Positions 50,166 through 62,585 of a DNA stretch of 64,000 bases are shown piece by piece. The stretch spans positions 5,201,627 to 5,265,626 of the forward strand of contig NC_058495.1 in assembly GCF_020382885.2 (NCBI RefSeq). Direction: 5' to 3'. A program made the translations under genes and the position numbers. The stretch is from Scatophagus argus. Lineage: Eukaryota > Chordata > Actinopteri > Scatophagidae. The notes beneath the pieces were generated by a model that saw only the letters and a program-made list of their open reading frames with translations, made no database searches and was not told the origin of the DNA. Every line of letters begins with the position of its first letter. Within the stretch, counting starts at the first letter, position 1.

Positions 50166-52627
50166 CCCTATATATAGGTTTGCCTTTGACAGACGTTACA
50201 TAAGTCAAATATGTAACGTTTGAATTATAAAACCCTAATCAACACAATGTTCATGAGGGATTTTATTTTGTGAAATAAAGACTTAAGCAAAGACTTAAGA
50301 TCTGCATTTTTAAACACATACCAGTAGACAGATGAGAGTCCTTCAACAATCACATTTTTGCTGTACTTCTATCATGTTTAAGAGAAAACCTTTTTTCTTC
50401 CATTAGCCTCCAGAGATGCCTTTGAATGTAATCATACACATTATAAGACATTTTTCTCCCATTATTTTCTTGACTGTTATTTCTTTAAATCCTGCTATAG
50501 CTGCGGTAGACAGGATAAGACGTGAGATTTGTAGGATAGATTAGTCAGTTCCTCAATATCACGTGATACATTTTCTAAGCTAATTAAAATTCCATTTGTC
50601 TGACTTGACACTTTCCTCACATCAGAGCCTTTTATTGTTATTTTGACAAAGCGAGTGAGAACAACCTCATCTCAAGCATGTGAGTCAACACTGGTTTTAA
50701 ATGAAGTGACTATGCACAGTGGTTACCACAGGATTTCAGCATCATCGGGATTATTACAATTAATGCTGATGGGAACATATTCGGGAGCTCTTTTGAATTT
50801 TTATCCATCCAGTAATTGTTGAGACATTTCATGAGACATGATGGTGCTAGAGTAGTGTGTCAGTGGACCATTAAAGTCAGGTGGATGCATCTTCACCATT
50901 AGTAATCAGTCTGAGAAAAAACAACCCAAACAACACGCAGAGTCAGGTTAGACTATTATATTATTATCAATACTAAAACAGTGGATCAATAATTCCATAC
51001 GGGTAACCAGAGGCAGAATGTAAGCTGGTGCTCAAGTTCTGCAATTAATACATTATAGTATTTGTATTTTTCTTGAGTATTTCTGTTATGCTTCTTTATA
51101 TTTCTACATCACTAGATTTCAGAGGGAAATACAATACTTTGTACCCTAATTTATTTCATAAATACTTACACCCTGTATGCACGGGAGGTGTAGTGTCAGG
51201 AGCATATTATTAGCAGCAGCAGCAGCTTCAGTTTTCCATCTACACAGTAAAAAATCTGCAGTGGGGCTCCATGAAAAAAAATACAAGATAATTTGAAGTT
51301 TAGCCATGAAACCTTTGCACTGCTTTATTTGAAATAATAATTCTAACAAAGGAACTAACATGATTCCTCAAATCCTTTCCAAAAACCTGGGATTGATGCT
51401 GAAGCACACGCTCTCTTCCTCTGCCTCGCTTCCTTTTATTTGCTCAACCACTAATGATTTCTTGTGCCAAGGTAGAGGCACCGCACATTAAACTTGATTT
51501 CAAGCACAGGCTTCATCCTCTCTGTGTATTGTGAAAGAATCCAATAATGAGGATGAAAGTGAGAGAAACCCTGCAGAGATCTAATCAGCACCGCACGCTG
51601 AACTGAGCCAGTGTCCAATGTATACTGAAGCCAGGCACCAGCAGCCATTTTCAGAAGCCAATTTGAGAATTATCAGTATTCAGCGTCTGTGGTACATTTC
51701 TTGTGGCTCAAATTAAACCATCTCATTCAACCAATCTCCTCTGTTTGTCCTGTGGTTGCAGAGAGGCAATTCTGCGATCTCACTGAGGTGGTGGTCAAAT
51801 GGCAGTGATAGACATTTTCTTCACTTCTTCATTTTCTCTTTCAACTCATCGATGGTGCACCTTTGCACCCTTTTTGACCACAGTGAATCACTCCATCTTA
51901 CACTAAAGAACCCAATTTTATATTTCACCACATTAATTTTCAGCCCCAGGGAATGTTTCAGTCTATTCCTGCTGAATATTTACACAGGCAGTATCTCCCT
52001 CTGACAAGAAAATGCCAATTTACGTGGCACACAAAATTGCTTTCATCCAGTAAGCCAGATGCAAATGAATTCCAGTAAAGAAGGTCAAACATATTCAAGA
52101 TTTTCTAAACCCTCTTTAATAAAAATGGTCTGATGTTGGTCTAAATATGTAAATGCTCTTAAAAAAGATGCACACTGCCCTGAGTGCTGGCTTGTACTAC
52201 ATTCCTAATAGCCTTTGACTTTCCTTCTTGACAACAAAATATAGGATCTCTTATGTTCACTTTAAATTAGTAAAAATCTAGTTAATTCACTTCCACAGCC
52301 TTGACGTTTTTGTGAAGAAGTCATGCATACACAAGGCTCAAATATGTGCAGTGGGCAGGTTACCAGAGAGATTTGGCACAAAGAGAGCATCCTGCTTCAC
52401 AGGATATGGGGAAATGCTGAGTGAGCTGATCAAGTTCTATCCACCTGTTCGCAGAGGGAATGACCTCTAGGAACAGGTAGACATCTCAGCAGGGTAAGTT
52501 CATGCTCAAGCCAAGCATGCAGGTAATGCACAGCAGAGTGATGGAGCCATAAACTCATAGAACTAAACTTCACCACAAAATTTTCAGTGAAATTGATAGA
52601 AAATACCCTGAAAACCTGGAAATACAA

Positions 52628-52690
52628 GGATCATTCTGTTTTGGCTGTTTTGTTCTGTTTTGTGGTATTTTGGCCAAAACAGAATGATCC
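52628..52690. repeat. 18-bp perfect inverted repeat, 27-nt spacer
   Basis: GGATCATTCTGTTTTGGC at 52628-52645 is the exact reverse complement of 52673-52690. The spacer is TTTTG-rich. No coding sequence is near. It may be the end of a small non-autonomous element. Confidence 0.75.
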
Positions 52691-55600
52691 ATACAATAGA
52701 GTAAGGGAAAAAAATGTAGATTTGGCTAAAATTAATTTTGTCAGCATCAGAAATATGTCTGTCAATCAGTCCCAATCAGCTAAACAGGTTATTTTGAGAG
52801 ATTACAGCATATGTTAAAAAAAAAAAGCCTGTTCCACTCTGTGAGAACCAAGATGTTCACAGTTTTCAGCAGCAACAGCCTGACAGTACTGCTATTTATG
52901 TGGCGTCAGGAAGTTAACACTTCCAACACAATAAACTTGTGCTAGAGAATGTTATGTTTGCCAAACTTTGTGACAGATAGAAGGTAGTTATACATGAACA
53001 CTCTGTTGTTTGTTGTTTTGATGTTTCCTTTGGGCATCCAAACCAGTAAATGATTATGTAAGAATGACCAACATCTTAACTGCAGCTGTTGTATTTGTAA
53101 AATGAGTCTAAGATGGAGTTTTTAAACAATTCTTTAACTTTCAGTTTTACCAATAGATCACGTGAGCTAGCTACTGCTAATAAAATCTACTGGTGTCAGT
53201 TGTCATTCAACCAATCCAATATACAGTTATAAATTATAAATTCCTCATTAACTTCTGCAAAGGTGCAACAAATTTTCTAAATAGCAAGAACCAAACAACA
53301 TATTTATTGCATTTTTTATAATACCGTACTGCGATACCAGAAACATGAGCTGCTCCACATAATCAACTGTTGAGGATGCGAATTTTTTGGCCTGGAATAT
53401 TCAGGATTAGCCTCAGTCTTCATATCATGTGTGTAGCTATCATATTTAGGACCCTCATGCAGGGTTGAGGTTTAACAATAACTTGGCTGGAAGCATTAAA
53501 AAGCGAGTTTCCCCAACTCACTGTGCTTTAGTTTAACTGATAGGTTATCTCAGCTTGCTACAGCTAATAAAACGTGCTGGCAATAGTTGTTATTCAGTCA
53601 AGCTTTGGTTATTAATAGTAAAACCATCTGTCACTATTTGTTAGTGGTGATTCAAGACTGTCAAATCAAAGCTTGTTTGAATCCCATTCTCCTTAATCAG
53701 TGAAGAGGTTGTAATGAGTTCAGCAAATAGTTGCCTGCTATTTGGTGAACTCATATAGAAACCATATATGCTTATATAAATGATTTTCTTAACCTGAATA
53801 TTACTTGTCACTGTGTATCAGTACAAACAGAGCCCTCAAAGATAAACTTGCTCTCATTGAATATTTTCAAATAGCCCTGCTTAGCTGAAGCTATTAGGAA
53901 ACTCTGAGATGAAGATAAATCGAACAAGACAAAAGTCTTTTTTTGTTCTCATGAATGCTGACTCCAAATCCCTCTGAGTGTGGCTTGGGGCATTTAATTC
54001 CACATGAATGACTTAAAAATTTAGATTAGATTAATATTGCAAAATTATTCTGGTCTTCCATGTCTGTTTGGTTTTCTCAGTGTTTACAGTATTGATTTGC
54101 TGCATCACTTGAATAAATAGGAAGCCACAAAATGTCAGCAAATGTCAGCTGATGCATGACTGATAGGCAAACTGTGTGTTTATATATCACATTCACACAC
54201 AATTGGCTCCCACTGTCTGCCTCCCCTTCCATCCTGCTACAGAATGCTGCATCCTGCAAAATATTTTCAGTCAGTGAGGCCAATAAATTGATGATAAACA
54301 CTGTGCTCACATAAACATGTCAGAGAGCTTCATTTACACACTGCTGCAAATGAGGAAAGGGTCAGTTTACTCAAAATTTAATCAGCGGAGGAGGTGGATT
54401 GTTTATAAGATTCAGAAAGCAAAAAAAATCTTTTGCTCTATTTATAGTCTGACAAGAACTTGTGAATGAGGTCTCTGTCATTAGTCCATAATTTGCAGGT
54501 TAATCTAATTTGTGAACTGAGTGAGATGAATGTGAACAGCGCACAAAGCTGTGAGTGTACAATACCTGTTCAGAGTTGACACATCCTGTTGAAATGACTC
54601 TTAGGATAAACAAGTTTCCTTTTCACTTTAATACCTTGTTTTGTGATTCAGTACTGTACAAAAGCTTTCACATTTGCTTTTCTTGGTTTAAAGTAGTTGG
54701 CTGGTCTTTCAACACTTTATTCCACCCATAAAGTGGTTCACAAGTAACAGCAACACTATAAACCTCTTTTATCAACAACATTTGTAATTGTAAATATCGA
54801 TGGCATTCATCATACTGTGTGACAAGATCTGATGATCTGATATGATGATTAACTCTTTCTATAAAGATTCATTCATAGTACATGCATTCATAATGCTTTA
54901 TGAATGCTTTGAGACAATGCTTGTAAAAATGGGATATACAAATGAAGTTGTCTTGTCTTGCCTTGTCTTTACGACTACTCTCACAAACAGTCATAATGCT
55001 TCTTGATGCACTATATCAACGTTATAATGAATTCAAATTTCAATTGTCTTGATCTCCACGAGTGATAAACTGGACATTGACTGATTCAGTTGAATTCAAG
55101 TTATTTCAAGACACTTTCCAAATAGAACAGGTCAAGACCATGCACTTTAATTTAGTCTGTATTATGGAGAGACCCGATATTAATGATGAGGCTTATAATG
55201 CATTTCGACTACCTGTACACACTTCATCAATCAACTATAATAAAGACTCACTGTATGCTGTAAAGGCTCAGGCAGTATTATAAATTAAAGTAAAGTGAAG
55301 CACATATTAATACATCTATAATAATGCATGCTTCATAACGTTTTATTGTTGCTGGTAAGAAAAATATTATGTGCTATACAAATACAATGACCTAGCCAAT
55401 AAGCAGGGTATCAATAAAACAGGGCACTTGTTAGGTACCCATACCAGCATTGAAACAAGGGTAGAAGAAGAAAAGAGGTTGTGGAATACATTTATCTGTT
55501 AGCCAATTAATTGACAGTCAACAGCTAGAAGTGAGAGGTATTTGTATTTGAAATAAGTGACCCATTGTTTCAAAAAGTTATTGCTAGTTATTTCTAGTGA

Positions 55601-58043
55601 CAGCATTGTTATAGTAGAATGAAACTTTACTTTATAAGCTTTAGGTTTATTGTACAACATAACACAAAGAATAGTGTTATAACTACCTATCTTTTTTTCT
55701 TTCTACTAGTTTTATTTTTGAAAAGCATGTATAAGAAACTCCAGCTGGGATAATGTTCATTATTACTTTCCTTTATCACAGCATTAGTCTGGGGACAATG
55801 AAAAATGGAAATGCAGGATGTACTTACACTATAAACACACAGTTCAGTCTATCATTAATGTAAATATTACTGAACAGAAAACAATACAAATGGAAGGCTG
55901 TTTCCTCCTTATGCCCTGTAGGTCTTTCCTTAAGGGTTCAATGAGTATATTATTAGTATGTGCTAAATAATTAGACTGCAAATGAACTGCCTACAATTTC
56001 AAAAAGTGTTGTATTATGTTCACTTATTATGTAGTGTATATAAAGAATACTACATGTAATCAATACATCATTGTATCATTGATCAAATGTGTAAAATTTG
56101 AGGTAAGAAAGATGTACATACATGCAGAGAAAATACATCACCCCATCTAAGTTTAAGAATATGGATTAAGCCTGATAGAGATGAGTGCACTTATGCACTC
56201 TCCATGGCTCTGTCAAGCTGGTAAGAACCTCTAGGATATGGTTTGAGATATTCTATCAAAAATCATGGACATGGTGGACATGGACATGAACATGGACAGA
56301 GTTTTAGTCCGGCGACGTGCACTGGGCATCCAGCCCAATAGTATTCATTGTATATTTTCACATAAATTATATTATCAGTATACTATCCAACAAAACACAT
56401 TGTTACAAAATGGAAAGTTCAAAAGGTCAAACATAATTTTTATTATAGTAATAATGCATTTGTGATCTGAATCCGCAAACTAATTAGCAATAAATAGCAG
56501 AAACTGGAAATTCTCAAGTAAAATCCAAGTGTCTTGGAATTGTGCTCCAGTACAGTATTTGGAACAAATATAAAAAACAATTGGTAGTTTGCATAACAAA
56601 TAAATCAAAAACCATCTACAGACTTCTCAGACTTCATTACAAAAAAGGGCACAATACTACTATTAGCATGGAAATAAATTTAAGGTATGACTAAAAATGA
56701 GACATCAAACAATCCAATCCTGATATTCTGATGTATGTGTAAAAAGGGTTTTGTCTCTGTGTAAATGTGTTGAAGTTGGTGTATTTGCATATTGCTAGAG
56801 TGTGAATTTATAGGAATTTGTATAAAATAATTAATTGTTCATCCAAATGCATCAAGTCAGTGTTGTCGAACAAGAAAATTAATTGCTATAATGAGACTGA
56901 GCGGAAGCATCAGTGCTGGTATTCTCAAAGCAAATTTCCCATGGGAAATAATAAATGGTATGTTGACTTATGAATGAAAGTCAAAGAGTTTCATTTGAAA
57001 AATGTTCTACAATACAGATAATTATATCTTCAGTATAGGTTATTACTTGTCAAGTAATTCAGAGTTTTTAGTGTGTGTTAGTTTCCCAATAACGACTGCG
57101 ATATGCTGGTGGAAAAATAACAGAAGAGGCTCTGCTTTGAAGGTTTTTGTAAACAAGGTCTTTATCATTTGGAACATGGGACCATCACAAGACAACCGTG
57201 TTGGAAGCTCTGGGTGCATCTGGTTGTATGAACTGTGGGCATCTTACTTAAAGGGATAGGCCAGCCAAAATCAATCAATTAATCAGTCTATGACTATATA
57301 CTGCTTTGTGAAGCTCAGAGCAGACTGTTGTTGTTAAAAGGCTGTCATAGAAGTGTTGCACAGCAGTGTGAGAGGCTGAGGCTGGATCTTTGGGGTCTTC
57401 AGCAGCTGTTTTTCCCTGGCTGTTGGTGAGTATTGGATTTTGACTGCTGTTCTTGTTTACAACGCAGTCTGTTTGGCACGTATAATGAAATTCTCTTTTG
57501 GTGCATCACATATCACGACAGGTTTTGTGGCTGATACATCTGCAGTTCAGGTAACAACTATATTTCTGTATCATAGTATATATATGTATTTTTTCATTCC
57601 GTGTTAGTTGTCTCATAGTGCTTTGAAAATGTGAAGTATGGTGATAACGCAATGTTAATTATAAAGTGTTTATTGTCTTCAGTTACTTAATGAAGTTAAT
57701 GGTGTTGGTGTTTTATTCATGTACGCTGTATTTTATATAGTCTAGATTAGAAAATAGTCTAAATAGCATGCTGTTATCCTGTTATACTTATGAGACATAC
57801 CATTGCCTGTGACACATTTTGAAATTCTCTATGTGGAATAAGAAAAAGAAAAAAAAAAAAGCTTTGGCTTTTGTGCTGTTTAACGTCTAAACTAATCGCA
57901 GAACGTTAATCATCCCTGATGTCTTTCAAACATTTGTTTACTTACGGTAGTTACAATTTTGTCCCTTAAAGGATAAGGCTCATATATTCTTAATTTTTGT
58001 TTATGTCACCAAATCCCTGACCAAAACCTACAATGTGCTCAAA

Positions 58044-58535
58044 ACCTACCTTGAATGTAATGATAAAAACCTGGGTGTTATTGTCAGTCTTTTTATATTA
58101 TTGGGAGAATTTATAATCCAAAAAGCTAAATACCTAAATAAAGCTAAGTACCTAAAGTCAGCTCCATCAATTAATTTTTTTCTAGCTGAAATTGATCTGT
58201 ATTGTAAATCCCTCAAACTGGCCACAAACAAGAAAGGAATCACAGCAATTAATAAATATTCAGAAGTACTTAAGTAATTAATAACTCTTATTGACTCTTA
58301 ACATACTTAAAGAAGTCTGTTGCTCTTTTTATTTTTTCAAATTTTATTTCATTTATTTACCTTTTCACCCTCTTTGTTGTTTTCTATGTTTTGTATTTCC
58401 AGTTGTCTTATCTACATTTATGAACTGGAATGACTGAAAGTTTGTAAATGTTTTTTTTTTCCTCAGTAAAGACAAAAATAAATAACCAGACAAAAACAAA
58501 CAAACAAATGAAAAAAAAAAAAAAATACCAACAAT
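58044..58535 (+). mobile_element. 5'-truncated L1-like LINE with 12-bp target-site duplication
   Basis: AATGTGCTCAAA occurs at 58032-58043 and 58536-58547. The insert begins inside an open frame of about 75 residues (LLGEFIIQKAKYL, CKSLKLATNKKG, stop near 58277) resembling the extreme C-terminus of fish L1/Tx1-type ORF2 proteins. A 3' UTR and an A-rich end (58508-58525) follow. It is a dead-on-arrival copy. Confidence 0.7.
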
Positions 58536-58547
58536 AATGTGCTCAAA

Positions 58548-61500
58548 TCATTCTACCTTTCCAAGCCTGTCACTGGAGACAGGAATCTTTTAAAACAGAT
58601 CACAAGGTTATTGAAATATAGTTTTGTTTATTTTCATCATACATCAACTGGTCCCTTTAGCAAACTTTACTCAAACAGAAGCAAATGCAGCATTTTGGGG
58701 GGACTATCTTCAGTCATGGACTATTTAGTGCCTAACGTGATGGTGCATGTGGATTGGACTCAAATAAACTACATTGCCCATGTGTTATGGTAATGAAGGA
58801 AAATGTCACCCAGTGAAATGCTGTGGCACAATGCTGTTTTTAATAGTTTTTGGACAACAATGGGGGAATAAACTCTATCAGGCTTTGATGAATTGAAACT
58901 ATCACACAAGCAAGTCATTAATACAAACGCAAACCATCAGTCAAACCTGAAAAGTGCACCTGGTTTTATTTTTCTTTTGGGTGATAAACATATCTGGGAA
59001 AGTTTCTATGGACAACAGAGAAGAAATATTTCTTTGAAAAAGTCTAAACAAGAACGAATGACAAAGAGATAGATAATTGTTTTCCAGCACAAGGCTCCTT
59101 TTGATGAATATCTCATTATAATCCGGAGATGATGGATGTGAGTTGGATAAAACCTGGTGTGTATTTATGGCTGTTTATGTGAAATGAGGGATATGAGGGC
59201 CTCTCAGTCCTATTCTTTGCACAGTGAGGTGTAACGGTTCAGAGTGAAAGGTTTTAATGGCTTTCAGTTGTTATTATTGTGTGTGTTATGACAGCTTGAT
59301 TGGGCCTGTGGTCTTCTTTCATTGCTGTTCCATTTGCATGCACCTCCCTTTGCCTCCTTCCACAGCTTTGTGTGTTATGGTAATTTTCATAAAGTAGATT
59401 GCATCTAGCTGGGGCTGCTCCACTTGGGTCCTGTCTGTGGGAGAAGCCCAGAGCAACAGCATAATAATCATAATGAACACATCTCTGCTGTGTACAAGGT
59501 TACAGTTAGGGTGTCATTTAGGTTTAGAGTTCATTACTGAGCAGCCTCTCTGGAGTGACATTACGACAAAGTGTGTAATTTTAGTGTTGTGTAATTTTAC
59601 TATTGATAACCTAAGTAGACAGGGATTACTTCTGTCTATATACAGTACAATATTTATGTCCCTGTAGAGAGGGATACTTTCTTTCTTGCTTGCTTTTTTG
59701 CTTGTGACTACTGCTTGATTTTGATCCAATGTCAGTGTTCACTGCCAAAGCAGAAATCTGTGTGTTCTTTATGTAATGAGGCAGAAGGAAAGAGTATCAT
59801 GGGCATATGAGACCTGTCAAATGAGACTAGAATTTGTGTTCACAGGCCTGTAATTACTGTTCATCATTTTATTAAGTGTACCCACAATCTTTCCCAAACT
59901 TCGCCTAACCCTTCCCTTAACTTCCTAATAATGATCTCTCCAAACCTTAATCATACTGAAGTTACTATTCACACAAATTCTGCACTGCAAAAAAAAAATA
60001 AATAAATAAATAAAAATCATTGTCATTGAACATAATCTAGGATTATGAAGAATCATTCACCATCAGCAGTCTTGTGTGGTGATGGGTTGATAAGCCAGTA
60101 CAGCCCTATACAGATTATTGACCTGGTTAATTGAGCAGTCAGTCACTAGAGGTGACCCTTCTAATCAGTACATCACACATTAAACATTAATATAATAAAT
60201 ATACTCTAAATCTTAATCCAATTTGAATTCCAGTTGCATAGTTGAAAGTTTATCTTGCTAAAATCTACAGTTAACATTATCAGTTTAGAAGGAAGAAAGA
60301 CAAGCAGAAACATCCTCTATCTCAGTAATGGATTACAGAGGAAATTCAAACAGCAGTTTTTAATTAACATGATATAATGTGGTATGTCAAAAATTTCTGT
60401 TTTCAGATGTTATTCATCTGATTTGTGAAGGGATTTTTTTCCCTTCCACAGTCTGGAACATATTCAAGTGTCTTCCTTGAAGAAATTATGACATGAGTGT
60501 GCACATCAGATTGAAAATGCAACAGTCTCCCTCACTGCCTTGATCAACATTATACAATGACGGTTGTCATTAATAAGAGCGTGAATTATCATATCTAGCT
60601 TGGTATGTATTGTAACATACATATAATGTATCTTTCTGATAAAACTGATATGAAAGTTAAACTTTGGGGGATGGTTTTACAATTACAATCCACACAGAGA
60701 GGTATTCAGTTATATTTTTATATGCAAAACCACATCACACACACCATCTAAAAGTGAGATGCCAGTTTAGCATGTGTGAAAAAGCTGGTTTTTGTTCTGA
60801 GCTTTTCTATTTTCCTCTTTTCCCCTAACCTGAAACTGCACTTCCCCTCCAACCCTGTGTGCATCTGCATACCTATTTTCAGAGTGTGCATGTGCCTGCC
60901 TCGAGTATATGTTTTCATATGTGTTTGTATGCCTGCAGGCTTGTGTATTTTTTACATTACAGTATGTGTTTGTGCATTTGTTGCTAACAAGGCCTCATGA
61001 ACCCCAGCACCTGACTTAGGACCAGTGAGGAGTAACTGCCATCTGGTCTGGCCCTGAGGGAGTCTATTGGCCACCCAGAGCTGCTCTGCTCTAACAGGTA
61101 GCCTGTCTGACATCTTCAACTCATATCTAACCCACCAAATGGTAGATAATGAGGGGCAGACATCTGGCCATTGGGCCCTATATGCTCCCCTCCTACCAGC
61201 ACCAGGAAAACTATTAGAAGTTCCTGCTGAGCTTTTCAGCAATGTCAGCAGTTTTGTACTGGTGGTGAGTTTCATCTGGACAGACTGCTGACTGACTGAC
61301 TGTGTATGTGCATAAAGTAGCTGTCCTTTAAACACAGGGACATCCAAGCGCCATACAATACATCTGCCTGTTTAATAATCACGTGTTTTAAACTGAAACA
61401 CAAGTCAATATAGAGGCTTGAGAGAGGCAGAGACAGAGACAGAGAGGAAGAGAGAGAGAAAGTGATGGAGGGAGATAGAGAGAGACAGAGAGGAGGGTAG

Positions 61501-62219
61501 TTGCATCATTCAACCTACAGAGGGCAGTATTTCAATGGAAACTTGGAGTGCACGCTGCTGTGTGGATCTATCTGGACTTCTTAATGGAAATAAAAAGCAA
61601 ATTAATTCAATGTAAAATGTGTGACTGGCTATATTACTTACTTTATAAAGTCTCAAATAGGCCTGACTGTCAGTCTCTATCTGACAGGATGGCGGAACCA
61701 GCAACTGATCTGCTGTAACATAAATTCCTTCAGCATCACATTTTTACATTTACTTCAGTAAATGATGTGTTGGGAACATGTTTCAAACTATACGACAATA
61801 AAGCAAAAGATGCATCCCATTTGCACACGCAGAAGGCAGTCAGTTTACTGAAGATAGCAATCATTTGACAAATAGGCCTATTTTAGACACTGACATTAGC
61901 TTCATCCTGTGCGCTGCTGATAACACAGGCAGACAGGTTCCAATTTATACATACAATTCTACATACATCTTTGTTAAAAACACATTTATTAAATCAGCTG
62001 TTAGTTTTTCCATAATGATAAAAGATTCCTTGATGTATAAATCTGGAAACAAATTGAGTCCACATGCAAAAAATATATTTAAGGCATTGCATGGCGCATA
62101 AGTTGTGCCAAAGGACGACGCCACGGAGGTCTGAACACTGTATACGTGAGGTGCAAGTGAACCGATGGGTGACTTCATGTAGCACCGGCATCCACACAGA
62201 AAGACAGACAGACAGGGAG
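58548..62219. other. gene-free sequence before the right-hand promoter
   Basis: No coding exon recognised. It includes A-rich AAAT repeats near 59990-60015 and purine-rich GAGA tracts near 61425-61500. The 59270-59500 part is compositionally balanced and may be a conserved non-coding element. The 60950-61350 part is open on both strands but matches nothing I know. Confidence 0.35.
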
Positions 62220-62224
62220 ACGGG

Positions 62225-62228
<4 letters not shown>

Positions 62229-62260
<32 letters not shown>
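62229..62260. repeat. GA microsatellite
   Basis: About 16 GA units in a longer purine-rich tract (62210-62289), directly upstream of the putative first exon. Such tracts are common near vertebrate promoters. Confidence 0.9.
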
Positions 62261-62267
<7 letters not shown>

Positions 62268-62299
62268 AGTGGGAGAGAGGGAGAGGGGTTATGTGGCCG

Positions 62300-62585
62300 C
62301 CTCTTACAGAAAATGATCAATCCCTGAACGAGGTGGGAGGGTCACTTGATACCGGCTCTCTCTCAGCGGCTGTCGGAGAGATGCTCACTGCTGTCCAGAT
62401 GACTTCACGGGTTGTGCGTCGCGGGAGCTCGTAGAATAAATTAACCGGCAGTTCATCTCGCTGTATTTGCCGTCCACACACATCCACGGACTGACCGACT
62501 GAGACGCGGGACATCCCCCAGCAAAAATAACCGGCGAAATAACCGGATCTGCGCTATTCATGAATGAGTCTCCCCTTCTTTCAAG
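62300..62585 (+). other. putative first exon and promoter of an unidentified plus-strand gene
   Basis: This segment is markedly richer in CpG than the surrounding 30 kb (for example GTGCGTCGCGGGAGCTCG and AACCGGCGAAATAACCGG) and ends CTTTCAAG|GTGAGTAG, a near-perfect donor at 62586. Two ATGs sit just before the junction: 62560 (MNESPLLS, then a split codon) and 62564 (MSLPFFQ, then a split codon). Upstream ATGs give only short frames. The coding continuation is not in the window, so the gene cannot be named and the exon could be wholly non-coding. Confidence 0.5.

Larger units (their letters stand above)
48982..58031. other. 9-kb gene-free stretch
   Basis: AT-rich sequence in which the longest open frames are about 110 codons and overlap without splice or domain support. 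It contains a TG repeat (50125-50158) and an 18-bp hairpin (52628-52690). Segments at 49660-49870 and 51860-52080 have more even base composition and contain motifs such as ATGCAAAT, so they are candidates for conserved non-coding elements. I see no RNA gene. Confidence 0.35.

Noticed and set aside
60952..61347. 131-codon minus-strand frame with a 74-codon plus-strand frame opposite
   Set aside because: Both strands open, no recognisable family, no splice sites supporting an exon.
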